Assembly (NCBI GenBank): GCA_040002995.1
Contig: JBDUDK010000134.1
Span: 1 to 39,979, forward strand
Direction of reading: 5' to 3'
DNA from: JBDUDK01 sp040002995
GTDB lineage: Bacteria; Actinomycetota; Acidimicrobiia; Acidimicrobiales; Ilumatobacteraceae
DNA length: 39,979 nucleotides
The notes below the pieces were generated by a model that was not told where the DNA came from, made no database searches, and saw only the letters and a list, made by a program, of their open reading frames with translations. A program made the translations under genes and the position numbers. This document shows positions 16,290-23,681 of the stretch, piece by piece. How positions within the stretch are numbered: the first letter of the stretch is position 1; each line of letters begins with the position of its first letter.

Positions 16290-16661
16290 TCAGACGACGG
16301 CGGCCACGACGGCCAGGGCGATGAGACCGGCGTTGCGAGCGAGCGTCGCGGGTCCGACCGGCCGGGTCGAGAGACGTCCGAAACACGCGCATGGTGGACG
16401 TATTCCGTGCGCAAGACGCCACGCCAACAGCGCGGTAAAGGAAGCGAGGAGCGCTATCGCCAGCAGCGCGACGAGCCTCCGCGCCAAGTCCGCAACCAGG
16501 CAGGCGCCGACGCCCACCTCCACCCATGGCACGACGCGGGCGACCGCAGGCGCCACGCCGAGCATCGAGGCCTGCACGAGCCACTGCGGGCTGAAGAGTT
16601 TGAGCACGCCCGCGGTTCCGAGCGCGATACCGACGGCGGCACCGCAGAGCCAGCCGACCAC
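16290..16661 (-). CDS. MauE/DoxX-type membrane protein
   Basis: A 123-residue protein with about four membrane helices and the MauE-type motif RPPCACFG at about residues 89-96, ahead of the last helix. In methylamine dehydrogenase clusters MauE helps form disulfides, and related actinobacterial proteins are predicted to pass electrons to or from exported thiol proteins. The CxC motif is consistent with that. Translation starts at GTG 16661, 12 bp after the flavin reductase stop, so the two genes are probably cotranscribed. No mau structural gene is nearby, so the family member has some other partner. Confidence 0.75.
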   Translation of the reverse strand: MVGWLCGAAVGIALGTAGVLKLFSPQWLVQASMLGVAPAVARVVPWVEVGVGACLVADLARRLVALLAIALLASFTALLAWRLAHGIRPPCACFGRLSTRPVGPATLARNAGLIALAVVAAVV

Positions 16662-16673
16662 GGTCGCGATCGC

Positions 16674-17162
16674 TCAGATGGCGAAGCGGCCGTAACCGCC
16701 CCGGAAGAACAGCAGCGGTCCCCCGTGGTCGTCGAAAGCGTCGAGCGCCTTCACGCGTCCAACCACGATCCAGTGATCGCCGGCTTCGACGACGTTGTCG
16801 ATCTCGCAATCGATCCACGCAAGTACGCCGTCGAGCAATGGAGAAGCGGTTTCGAGCGTGGGTTTCCACCCGAGCCCCGTGAATTTGTCCTCGCTCTTAC
16901 CGGCGAACAGCCGGCACAGTTCCTCTTGAGTTTCCGAAAGCACGTTGACGCAGAAGACCCCGGCTTCTTGGATCTTGGGCCAGCTCGTGGAGTTCGTTCC
17001 GGGACAGAACGCAACGAGCGGCGGCTCGAGCGACACCGATGTGAAGGAGCCGACCGCCAGTCCCGTGGGTACTCCTCCTAGCGCGGCCGTCACGACGGTG
17101 ACACCGGTGGGAAAGTGGCCGAGGACGCGACGAAAGTGAGCGTCGTCGTGGGTGGCGGGCAT
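16674..17162 (-). CDS. flavin reductase-like FMN-binding protein
   Basis: A 162-residue member of the HpaC/NtaB-type flavin reductase family, which reduces FMN or FAD with NAD(P)H for a partner monooxygenase. The family pattern is clear: FRRVLGHFPTGVTVVTA near the N-terminus, GLAVGSFTSVSLEPPLVAFC (flavin phosphate and isoalloxazine binding), and GVFCVNVLSE. The C-terminal part has DHWIVVGRV followed by PLLFFRGGYGRF. No monooxygenase gene is beside it, so its oxidative partner is elsewhere or it acts alone. The ATG at 17162 is well supported by length. Confidence 0.88.
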   Translation of the reverse strand: MPATHDDAHFRRVLGHFPTGVTVVTAALGGVPTGLAVGSFTSVSLEPPLVAFCPGTNSTSWPKIQEAGVFCVNVLSETQEELCRLFAGKSEDKFTGLGWKPTLETASPLLDGVLAWIDCEIDNVVEAGDHWIVVGRVKALDAFDDHGGPLLFFRGGYGRFAI

Positions 17163-17171
17163 GGCGAGACC

Positions 17172-18017
17172 TTAGGCCGACGCCGTGCCGCCCAACGCAA
17201 CCGTCAGCCCCTCCGACGCGACCATGACCTCGATGCCGCTCTTGTCTTCGAACCTGCGGTAGCAGCGCGCGATCGCATCGAGCGCGTCGTCGTCGCGAAC
17301 GGGGTCGTGATGGAACAGCGCGAGCCGCTTCACGCCCGCTTCCTTCGCCACCCACAACGCGTACTCGATCGTGCAATGGCCCCACGTGGCCTTTGCGGTG
17401 AACTCTTCGATCGTGTACTGGGCATCGTGCACCAGCAGATCCACGCGATCGCAGAGCGCGAGTGCCGCGTCGGTGATGTGATTCCCGCCGTCGTAGGGCT
17501 GCTGGTGATCACTCAGGTAGGCGACGGTTCCGCCGGCCCAGCTGACGCGATAGCCGTTCGTGCGTCCGATGTGCGGCACGGAATGGGCCACGACGTGGGC
17601 GTCGCCGATGTCCATGGTGGCGTCGGTCAGGTCGTGGAAGTCGATGCGGCTCGGCAGTTGGCCGACCGTCACCGGAAAATACGGATCGCGCATGAAGACG
17701 TCGAAAGCCTGCGCCACGGTTTGGCCCGAGCCGGGCGGTGGGGCGTAGACGTCGAACTCTGCGCCCGGCCTGAGCACGGGGACGAAGAACGGCAGACCCT
17801 GAATGTGGTCCCAATGCAGGTGCGTCACGAGGGCAACGCCCTTGAACGTGCCGTCGCATGGCTGGGTGTGTCCGAAGTAGCGCAGGCCCGTGCCGAGGTC
17901 GAAGATGATCGGATCGTGGCCGGCGACTTCGAGCGCGACACACGACGTGTTGCCGCCGTAGCGTCGCGTTGATTCCCCCGCACACGGTGTGGACCCGCGG
18001 ACGCCGTAGAACGTCAC
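17172..18017 (-). CDS. MBL-fold phosphodiesterase-like hydrolase
   Basis: A 281-residue metallo-beta-lactamase-fold protein of the type that begins TFYGVRGSTPCAG, commonly annotated as a cAMP-phosphodiesterase-like or PhnP-like hydrolase. Metal residues are THLHWDH (H66, H68, D70, H71), SVPHIGRTNGY, AYLSDHQQ and LLVHDAQYT with a final ALFHHDP. The start was set at GTG 18017 because the family usually starts at this point and AGGGGGG lies 12 nt upstream; an upstream GTG at 18098 would add 27 residues without family support. The protein probably acts on a cyclic nucleotide or similar phosphodiester, with substrate unknown. It is divergent from the selenoprotein operon. Confidence 0.8.
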   Translation of the reverse strand: MTFYGVRGSTPCAGESTRRYGGNTSCVALEVAGHDPIIFDLGTGLRYFGHTQPCDGTFKGVALVTHLHWDHIQGLPFFVPVLRPGAEFDVYAPPPGSGQTVAQAFDVFMRDPYFPVTVGQLPSRIDFHDLTDATMDIGDAHVVAHSVPHIGRTNGYRVSWAGGTVAYLSDHQQPYDGGNHITDAALALCDRVDLLVHDAQYTIEEFTAKATWGHCTIEYALWVAKEAGVKRLALFHHDPVRDDDALDAIARCYRRFEDKSGIEVMVASEGLTVALGGTASA

Positions 18018-18143
18018 GTTGAGCGACGGCCCCCCTGCCACAACGACATATGTGAGCACTTGACGCGGTCGGCGGTCAAAGGGACAGACAGATGTCACAC
18101 GCGTCTAGGGTCCGATCGTGGCTCTTGAATCGCTTCTGTCGTC

Positions 18144-19580
18144 ATGAGTGCCGCGTTGCCTGACGGGGTCGTCGCCATCGTGAAGCGCGATTGCCCGACA
18201 TGTCAGCTGGTGGTACCCGTGCTCGAGCAGCTCAGAGGCGCCGGCGTTTCGATGTCGATCTTCAGCCAGGACGACCCAACCTTTCCCACGGGACTCGATC
18301 CCATCGACGACACGGCGCTCGATGTCAGCTGGCACCACGACATCGACACGGTCCCTACGCTCCTGCGCGTCGACGGCGGCGAGGAGCGCGACCGCACCGT
18401 CGGCTGGAGTCGACCGGCGTGGGAGACCTTCACCGGCGTGGCGGGCCTCGGGCTCGATCTGCCCGACTACCGACCCGGCTGCGGCTCATTGTCGGTCGAC
18501 CCCGATCTCGCGACCGAACTCGCGGTCCGCTTCGGCCGCTCGAAGCTTCGGAGCCGCAGAATCGAGCTCGCCACGCTCGAGGACGAGATGGAGGCGATGT
18601 TCGACCGCGGCTGGACAGACGGGTTGCCCGTCGTGCCTCCGACTGAGGCGCGCGTCATGCAGATGTTGGAGGGCACGACGCGCGCTCCCCACGACGTCGT
18701 CGCGGTCGTGCCTCCCGATCTCGTAGAGGTCACCGTCGAGAAGGTGGCGATCAACTCGGTCATGGCGGGCTGTCGTCCCGACTACCTCCCTGTGGTGCTC
18801 GCCGCCGTCGAAGGCGCGTGCACCGATGACTTCAACATTCACGGCGTCTTGGCCACGACCATGCCCGTCGGGCCCGTACTCATCGTCAATGGGCCGATAC
18901 GGCGCGCCATCGGCATGAACTCGGGCGTCAACGTCCTCGGCCAGGGCAACCGCGCCAACCTCACGATCGGCAGGGCGCTCCAACTCGTCATCCGCAATGT
19001 GGGCGGAGGCCGGCCGGCTGGCGTCGACCGCGCCACGCACGGCAACCCCGGGAAGCTCTCGTTCTGCTTTCCGGAGGACGAAGAGAACTCACCGTGGGAG
19101 CCGCTGTCGGTGTCGCGGGGAGTTGCCCCCGGTGTGAGCGCGGTGACCCTGTTCCCGGGTGAGGGTCCTCGCTGTGTCGTCGATCAGCTCAGTCGAGATC
19201 CCGAGTCGTTGGCGTCGACGTTGGCGTCCTGCCTGCGCACCGTCCACCATCCGAAGCTCGTCCTGGCCTTCGACGCGATCCTCGTCGTCGGCCCCGAGCA
19301 CGCGCGGGTCTTCGCGGAAGCGGGCTGGGACCGTAAGCGGGTCCTCGACGAGATCGACGAGCGACTGCAGCTGCCCGGTGAGGAAATCGTCCGAGGCGCG
19401 GGCGGTATCGCGGAAGGGGTACCCGACAACCTGCGTGACATGACGTTGCCCAAGTTCCGGGCGGGAGGGCTGCTTTTGGTGCATGCCGGAGGCGGAGCCG
19501 GTCTGTTTTCTGCCATCATCGCGGGCTGGGCCAATGGTTCGGTCGGCAGTCAGCCCACAACGAGAGAGGTCTCACGATGA
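18144..19580 (+). CDS. thioredoxin-fold protein fused to a large unknown domain, UGSC operon
   Basis: A 478-residue protein with two parts. Residues 1-95 look thioredoxin-like: CPTC at 17-20 after a beta strand (VVAIVKRD), and TVPTLL with a likely cis-Pro71. Residues about 140-478 form a domain I cannot name; it has conserved-looking Gly-rich patches (GMNSGVNVLGQGNRANLTIG, NVGGGRPAGVDRATHG, HAGGGAGLFSAIIAGW) and Cys in VMAGCRPDY and PGCGSL. The stop overlaps the ATG of the selenoprotein gene by 4 bp (ATGA), so the two are made together. The Cys pair makes a disulfide reductant for the selenoprotein, or a joint enzyme, the simplest inference. Confidence 0.8.
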   Translation: MSAALPDGVVAIVKRDCPTCQLVVPVLEQLRGAGVSMSIFSQDDPTFPTGLDPIDDTALDVSWHHDIDTVPTLLRVDGGEERDRTVGWSRPAWETFTGVAGLGLDLPDYRPGCGSLSVDPDLATELAVRFGRSKLRSRRIELATLEDEMEAMFDRGWTDGLPVVPPTEARVMQMLEGTTRAPHDVVAVVPPDLVEVTVEKVAINSVMAGCRPDYLPVVLAAVEGACTDDFNIHGVLATTMPVGPVLIVNGPIRRAIGMNSGVNVLGQGNRANLTIGRALQLVIRNVGGGRPAGVDRATHGNPGKLSFCFPEDEENSPWEPLSVSRGVAPGVSAVTLFPGEGPRCVVDQLSRDPESLASTLASCLRTVHHPKLVLAFDAILVVGPEHARVFAEAGWDRKRVLDEIDERLQLPGEEIVRGAGGIAEGVPDNLRDMTLPKFRAGGLLLVHAGGGAGLFSAIIAGWANGSVGSQPTTREVSR

Positions 19581-20089
19581 CCATCGTTTTGGACCCATCC
19601 GGCGAACGCGCGATTGCTGAGCGCGCCCTGCTCGCCCGACCACCGTCGCTCGAGGGCAGAGTCGTCGGCTTGCTCGACATATCCAAGCCGCGGGGCAACG
19701 TCTTCCTCGACCGCATCGAAGCGCGTCTCCGCGCCTCTGGTGTCGACGTGCGGCGCTTCAAGAAGCCGACCTTCACCAAGCCCGCGCCCATCGACCTCCG
19801 CTATGAGATCGCCACCCAATGCGACGTGGTCATTGAAGCCCTCGCCGATTGAGGGAGTTGCACGTCGTGCAGTGTGCACGACATCAACAACCTCGAGGCT
19901 CGTGGCGTCGTGAGCGTCTTCGTCGCCTCCGCTCAGTTTGTGGAAGGGGCCGAGGCGCAGGCCAGTGCACTGGGCTTTCCCGCGGCCAGAGTGTTCGTGC
20001 CCCATCCGATCCAGGACCGCACCGACTCCGAACTCATTGCCTACGCCGACGCGGCCTACGACGAGATCCTGGCTCGCATCACGTCCTGA
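19577..20089 (+). CDS. UGSC-family selenoprotein (in-frame TGA read as selenocysteine)
   Basis: A 170-residue redox protein read through TGA at 19850-19852 as selenocysteine 92. The codons around it give ALAD-U-GSCTSCSVHD, exactly the UGSC signature of a known selenoprotein family first noted in marine metagenomes. The frame stays open for 78 more codons to 20089, with sensible protein such as NNLEARGVVSVFVASAQF. The N-terminal part (GLLDISKPRGNVFLDRIE) has a Rossmann-like look. Sec92 and Cys95 form a U-x-x-C pair of the kind found in thiol oxidoreductases, and Cys98 is close by. A strong SECIS-like hairpin starts at the TGA (19851-19894). A gene finder would split this into 19577-19852 and a separate downstream fragment. 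The genome must also hold selA, selB, selC and selD. Confidence 0.88.
19851..19894 (+). promoter_or_regulatory. bacterial SECIS-like hairpin
   Basis: The upper stem 19864-19871/19875-19882 is 8 perfect base pairs with loop GUG: GTCGTGCAGTGTGCACGAC. Below it GUUG (19857-19860) pairs with CAAC (19885-19888) and GAGG (19851-19854) with CCUC (19891-19894), separated by small internal loops. The loop lies 19 nt after the TGA, within the range known for bacterial SECIS elements. The apex UGCA-GUG-UGCA closely resembles the E. coli fdhF element UGCA-GGUC-UGCA, which SelB binds. Loop size and the lack of an obvious bulged U differ, as is usual between families. Confidence 0.75.
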
Positions 20090-20126
20090 CGCACGCCGGG
20101 CAGCGCTGAGCTTCTAGGGTCTGTGA

Positions 20127-21551
20127 ATGCCGCGAATTGCCCGGATCGTCGTCGCGCTCGCGGTCGCTGTCGCTGGACTCAGCTTGGCGCGGCCGGCGGG
20201 CGCGGTATCGACGACGCCCGTCTTCCTGCTCGGCGACTCGGTGATGGGCTCGTTCCATTTCAGCACGGCCGACGAGACCTACATCACGGCCGAATACCCG
20301 AACACGACGCTCGACGCTGAGGAATGTCGCGGGCTGTTTGTCAGCTGCCGGCTCCCCTGGCAACCCAGCGCCCCGACCCCCGCGCTGAACGTGCTCCAAG
20401 CCAACCGAGGCAAGCTGACGGGCGTCCTCGTGATGGGGGTCGGATACAACGAAACCGTCACGGGCAAAGCCATCGACATGATCATGACGGAGCTCACCAC
20501 CCACGACTCCCCGCGGGTGATCTGGCTCAACTACCGCAACTACAGCGGCCGGTACACAAGCGCCAACGCCGCCCTCGTCGCCGCGCTATCTCGTTGGCCA
20601 CAGCTGAGCATCGGGGATTGGAACGCCTACAGCGCCGGACACGGGTCGGACTGGTTCGCCACGGATGGCACCGACGTCCATCTCACCGGGGCGGGCGCGA
20701 CGGCCCACGCGACACTCATCAGGTCGCTGCTGGACGCGTCCGCCAAGAGGTACACCTGCCCGTCGAACAACACCGCAGGGCCCGCAACCGCCGCGGCCCG
20801 CGGGTACTGGCTACTCGACTCCACCGGCAAGGTCTGGCCGTACTCTGCGCCCTCGTTCGGTGATCTCACGACCCTTGGGGTGACGGCCAAACCGGCCTCG
20901 TTCCAGTCCACGCCGTCGGGAGCGGGCTACTGGATTCTCGACCAGAACGGCGGGGTTCACGCGTTCGGCGATGCGACGGCGTACGGCGACATGACGGGCA
21001 AGGTACTGAACGGACCGGTTCGCCGGATCGAGCCGAACCCCGCCGGTGGCGGCTACTGGCTCGTTGCGGCCGACGGTGGCGTATTCACGTTCGGGCCCAC
21101 CACGGGGTTCCAGGGATCGATGGGCGCCACCCGTCTCAACGCGCCCGTCATCTCGATGGCTGCGACGGTGACGGGCCGCGGGTACTGGCTCGTGGCCGGT
21201 GATGGCGGGGTGTTCACGTTCGGCGACGGGCAGTTCCACGGCTCCGCCGGCGCCCTGAAGCTCAACGCGCCCGTGATCTCGATGGCGGTACGGCCCAACG
21301 GTGCCGGCTACTGGCTCTACGCGAAAGACGGTGGGGTGTTCTCGTTCGACGTCCCCTTTTTCGGCTCAGAGCCCCGCCTGCCGGAATGCGGCGATGAGGC
21401 GGTGGCCCTGCGCGTCACCAACACCGGTGGCGGCTACTGGCTCGCGAGCCGGACCGGCAAAGTGTTCGCGTTCGGCGACGCCCCCATGTTCGGCGATCGA
21501 CCCGTGCTCCCGTCAGGCGTCACGATCATCGACCTGACGGTGCGCCACTAG
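20127..21551 (+). CDS. secreted SGNH-like protein with GYWL repeats
   Basis: A 474-residue exported protein. A signal peptide (1-27, ending ARPAGA) precedes an SGNH-hydrolase-like domain (about 30-205). The block-I Ser is in LLGDSVMGSF and a late DVHLTGAG may hold the Asp-His pair. Residues about 225-474 are six repeats of about 40 residues of the form GYWLxxxDGGVFxFGxxxFxGS (for example GYWLVAADGGVFTFG, GYWLVAGDGGVFTFG, GYWLYAKDGGVFSF). Such repeats are abundant in Acidimicrobiia and probably build a beta-propeller-like surface domain. A polysaccharide or acyl-ester hydrolase at the cell surface is plausible. Confidence 0.85.
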   Translation: MPRIARIVVALAVAVAGLSLARPAGAVSTTPVFLLGDSVMGSFHFSTADETYITAEYPNTTLDAEECRGLFVSCRLPWQPSAPTPALNVLQANRGKLTGVLVMGVGYNETVTGKAIDMIMTELTTHDSPRVIWLNYRNYSGRYTSANAALVAALSRWPQLSIGDWNAYSAGHGSDWFATDGTDVHLTGAGATAHATLIRSLLDASAKRYTCPSNNTAGPATAAARGYWLLDSTGKVWPYSAPSFGDLTTLGVTAKPASFQSTPSGAGYWILDQNGGVHAFGDATAYGDMTGKVLNGPVRRIEPNPAGGGYWLVAADGGVFTFGPTTGFQGSMGATRLNAPVISMAATVTGRGYWLVAGDGGVFTFGDGQFHGSAGALKLNAPVISMAVRPNGAGYWLYAKDGGVFSFDVPFFGSEPRLPECGDEAVALRVTNTGGGYWLASRTGKVFAFGDAPMFGDRPVLPSGVTIIDLTVRH

Positions 21552-21558
21552 AGATTCG

Positions 21559-22431
21559 TCAACCGGGCAGTTGATAGGTACGGTCGACGACCCGAACGAG
21601 TCCGTCGTCGACCAGCGTGGCCGCCACGCGGGTGGCCCGCTCGGGATCCGCCGGCCAGCCCATCACCGCGCTGAGATCGTCGGCGGTAACCGGCGCAGCG
21701 CCCAGTGCCCGCACCAACCGGCCGCGGCCCTGACGGTCGGATCCTTCGAAGCGCGATTGGCCGCCGCTTACGCCCGCCGACCCTTCGGCGGGATCGAGAT
21801 CGTGGCCGCCGCGCCATACGCATTCCGGTGCGAGCGGGCAGGCCGTGCACCGGGGTTGGCGCGCCGTGCAGAGCGTGGCACCGAGATCCATCAACGACTG
21901 GTTCCACTCCCACGGGCGATCGCGTTCAAGTGCGGCATCGGCGGCCGTCTGCACTTCCTTGGCGGTGAGCGATCGGCCGCACATTCGGGCCAGCACCCTC
22001 GCGATGTTGGTGTCGACGACCGCCACCTCGGCCTCGAATGCGAACGCCAGCACCGCCCGGGCGGTGTACGCGCCGACACCGCGTAGCCGTCGCAGCGCGG
22101 GCAGGGTGTTGGGCACCTGCGCCGAGAAGTCCTGCATGATCATGCATGCACTCGCATGAAGACTCACGGCCCGCCGGTTGTAACCCAGGCCCGACCATCG
22201 CCGGATCACGTCGGCGAGCGGGGCCGAAGCGCAGGCCGCGGGCGTTGGGTACGAGTCGAGGAACTCGTGGTATTTCGCCAGCACCCGGCTCACCTGGGTC
22301 TGCTGCAACATCAACTCTGAGACGAGCACGGCCCACGGATCGCGGGTCCGCCTCCATGGGAGGTCGCGTCGCGCCGCTTCCCCCCAAGCGAGGACGGCGC
22401 TCGCGACCTCGGCGGTCAGATCAGATGACAC
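21559..22431 (-). CDS. mutY: MutY adenine DNA glycosylase
   Basis: Removes adenine mispaired with 8-oxoguanine in base excision repair. The 290-residue protein has the HhH-GPD core with catalytic E39 (SELMLQQTQV), helix-hairpin-helix LRRLRGVGAYTA (about 114-125), catalytic D140 (VVDTNIAR) and a [4Fe-4S] site C188, C195, C198, C204 (CTARQPRCTACPLAPEC). The C-terminal 8-oxoG-recognising NUDIX-like domain is absent or reduced, with a winged-helix-like tail in its place; shorter MutY forms are common in actinobacteria. The GTG start at 22431 overlaps the methyltransferase stop by 16 bp. The cluster makes it a client of the suf system. Confidence 0.92.
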   Translation of the reverse strand: MSSDLTAEVASAVLAWGEAARRDLPWRRTRDPWAVLVSELMLQQTQVSRVLAKYHEFLDSYPTPAACASAPLADVIRRWSGLGYNRRAVSLHASACMIMQDFSAQVPNTLPALRRLRGVGAYTARAVLAFAFEAEVAVVDTNIARVLARMCGRSLTAKEVQTAADAALERDRPWEWNQSLMDLGATLCTARQPRCTACPLAPECVWRGGHDLDPAEGSAGVSGGQSRFEGSDRQGRGRLVRALGAAPVTADDLSAVMGWPADPERATRVAATLVDDGLVRVVDRTYQLPG

Positions 22432-23165
22432 CGGTAGGTGTCCGTCACGTACGGAAGCACGAAGATCTCGGGGAAGCCGGCCACGAGAGCACGAGTCTCC
22501 GCCACGATCGGCGCGCGCTCCTCGGGCGTCATGGCCGCGATGTAGCTCGTGGAGGTGACCCGCTCGACGAGCCGGTCGACGTCGACCGTCTGATCGAACG
22601 AGAACTTCTCACGCTCGACCGCGCTGAAGCGTCCGTCGGCCTCGATGACGGCGCGCCAGTCGGTGCCGACCTTGTACGGCTGCCGCTTGTCCCAATGGAT
22701 GATCCGCGTGAGCTCCTCCACCCAGGGCACCGACTCGTCGCGCTCGTTCCACACCATGCCGAGCCCGCCACCCGGCCGCAACACCCTGGCGATCTCGGTG
22801 AGGGCCGGCGCCGGATCGAACCAGTGGAACGCCTGAGCCGCCACCACCGAGTCGACCGATGCGTCGGGGAGGGGAATCGCCTCGGCGATGCCGACGAGCA
22901 ACTCGACGTCGGGCAACACTGCCGCGAACTGTGCCCGCATACCGGCGACCGGCTCGACGGCCACCAACTCCGCTCCCGTCGTCACCAGCATCCGGGTGAG
23001 CTTGCCGGTGCCCGCCCCGAGGTCGAGGACGCGCCGTCCTGGGCCGATGTCGAGTCCGTCGACGAGCCATTCCACCGCGTCCATTGGGTAGGACGGGCGA
23101 CCGCGCTCGTAGGCGTCGGCCTGGCCCCCGAAGCCTGAGGCGGCGACGGGATCGATCACTTCCAA
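22416..23165 (-). CDS. class I SAM-dependent methyltransferase
   Basis: A 249-residue Rossmann-fold methyltransferase of the UbiE/methyltransferase-11 type. SAM-binding motif I is VLDLGAGTGKLT (about residues 46-57), the ribose-binding acidic strand ends in AVEP, and motif IV is SVVAAQAFHWFDP. The later LRPGGGLGMVWNERD is motif V/VI. The N-terminal FGGQADAYERGRPSYP is typical for a group of small-molecule methyltransferases. The start may be TTG 23165 or GTG 23159, both overlapping the maoC stop. The substrate is unknown. Confidence 0.88.
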   Translation of the reverse strand: MEVIDPVAASGFGGQADAYERGRPSYPMDAVEWLVDGLDIGPGRRVLDLGAGTGKLTRMLVTTGAELVAVEPVAGMRAQFAAVLPDVELLVGIAEAIPLPDASVDSVVAAQAFHWFDPAPALTEIARVLRPGGGLGMVWNERDESVPWVEELTRIIHWDKRQPYKVGTDWRAVIEADGRFSAVEREKFSFDQTVDVDRLVERVTSTSYIAAMTPEERAPIVAETRALVAGFPEIFVLPYVTDTYRCHLI

Positions 23166-23668
23166 GCGTCACTCTCGTCATATGGCCTTCGGCGCGTCGG
23201 CGCGAACTCACGCTTCCAGACCATGACGCGCCGGCGGAAGTAGCAGACCTCCTGGCCGTCCTGGTTGAAACCCTTCGTCTCGACCGTCACCACGCCTCGA
23301 TCGGGCTTCGACTTCGACTCTTGGACATCGAGCACGCGGGTCTCGGCGTGAATGGTGTCGCCGTGAAACGTCGGGTTCTTGTGTTGAAGGGTCTCGACTT
23401 CGAGGTTCGCGATTGCCGCCCCGCTCACGTCGGGCACGCTCATGCCGAGCACCAGCGAGTAGACCAGGTTGCCCACCACAACGTTGCGCCCTTGCACGCT
23501 TGCCGCCGCGAACCAGTCGTTCGTGTGCAAGGGATGGTGGTTCATCGTGATCATGCAAAACAGGTGGTCGTCGTACTCGGTGATCGTCTTGCCCGGCCAG
23601 TGGCGATACACGTCGCCGACCACGAAATCCTCGAGGTGGCGGCCGAACGGTCGCTCGTGAACGGTCAT
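23156..23668 (-). CDS. MaoC-type hydratase, mesaconyl-CoA hydratase-like
   Basis: A 170-residue hot-dog-fold hydratase with the MaoC N-terminal (FGRHLEDFVVGDVYRHWPGKTITEYD) and the hydratase core VPDVSGAAIANLEVETLQHKNPTFHGDTIHAE; only short parts are quoted as markers, such as FGRHLEDFVVGD and PTFHGDTIHAE. The pattern VPDxSxxAxANL, PxxxGDT and GxNQxGxxVxxFRRxVMV resembles the first half of mesaconyl-CoA hydratase. Actinobacterial ethylmalonyl-CoA loci carry a MaoC protein of this size next to a CitE-like lyase and an acyl-CoA dehydrogenase. In that pathway it would hydrate mesaconyl-C1-CoA to methylmalyl-CoA. The call depends on that context; a general acyl-CoA hydratase is the alternative. 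Confidence 0.75.
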   Translation of the reverse strand: MTVHERPFGRHLEDFVVGDVYRHWPGKTITEYDDHLFCMITMNHHPLHTNDWFAAASVQGRNVVVGNLVYSLVLGMSVPDVSGAAIANLEVETLQHKNPTFHGDTIHAETRVLDVQESKSKPDRGVVTVETKGFNQDGQEVCYFRRRVMVWKREFAPTRRRPYDESDAWK

Positions 23669-23681
23669 GGCCGCACCCTAC

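Noticed and set aside
19850..19852. TGA as a simple nonsense mutation making a pseudogene
   Set aside because: The UGSC motif, the hairpin and intact downstream frame argue for selenocysteine; still to be settled by Sec machinery genes.
22133..22146. Perfect 14-bp palindrome TGCATGATCATGCA
   Set aside because: It lies inside mutY, codes a normal helical segment, and has no partner copy; probably chance.
22146..23138. Another long + strand frame opposite mutY and the methyltransferase
   Set aside because: The reverse strand holds two genes with clear motifs; this reading has no recognisable domain.
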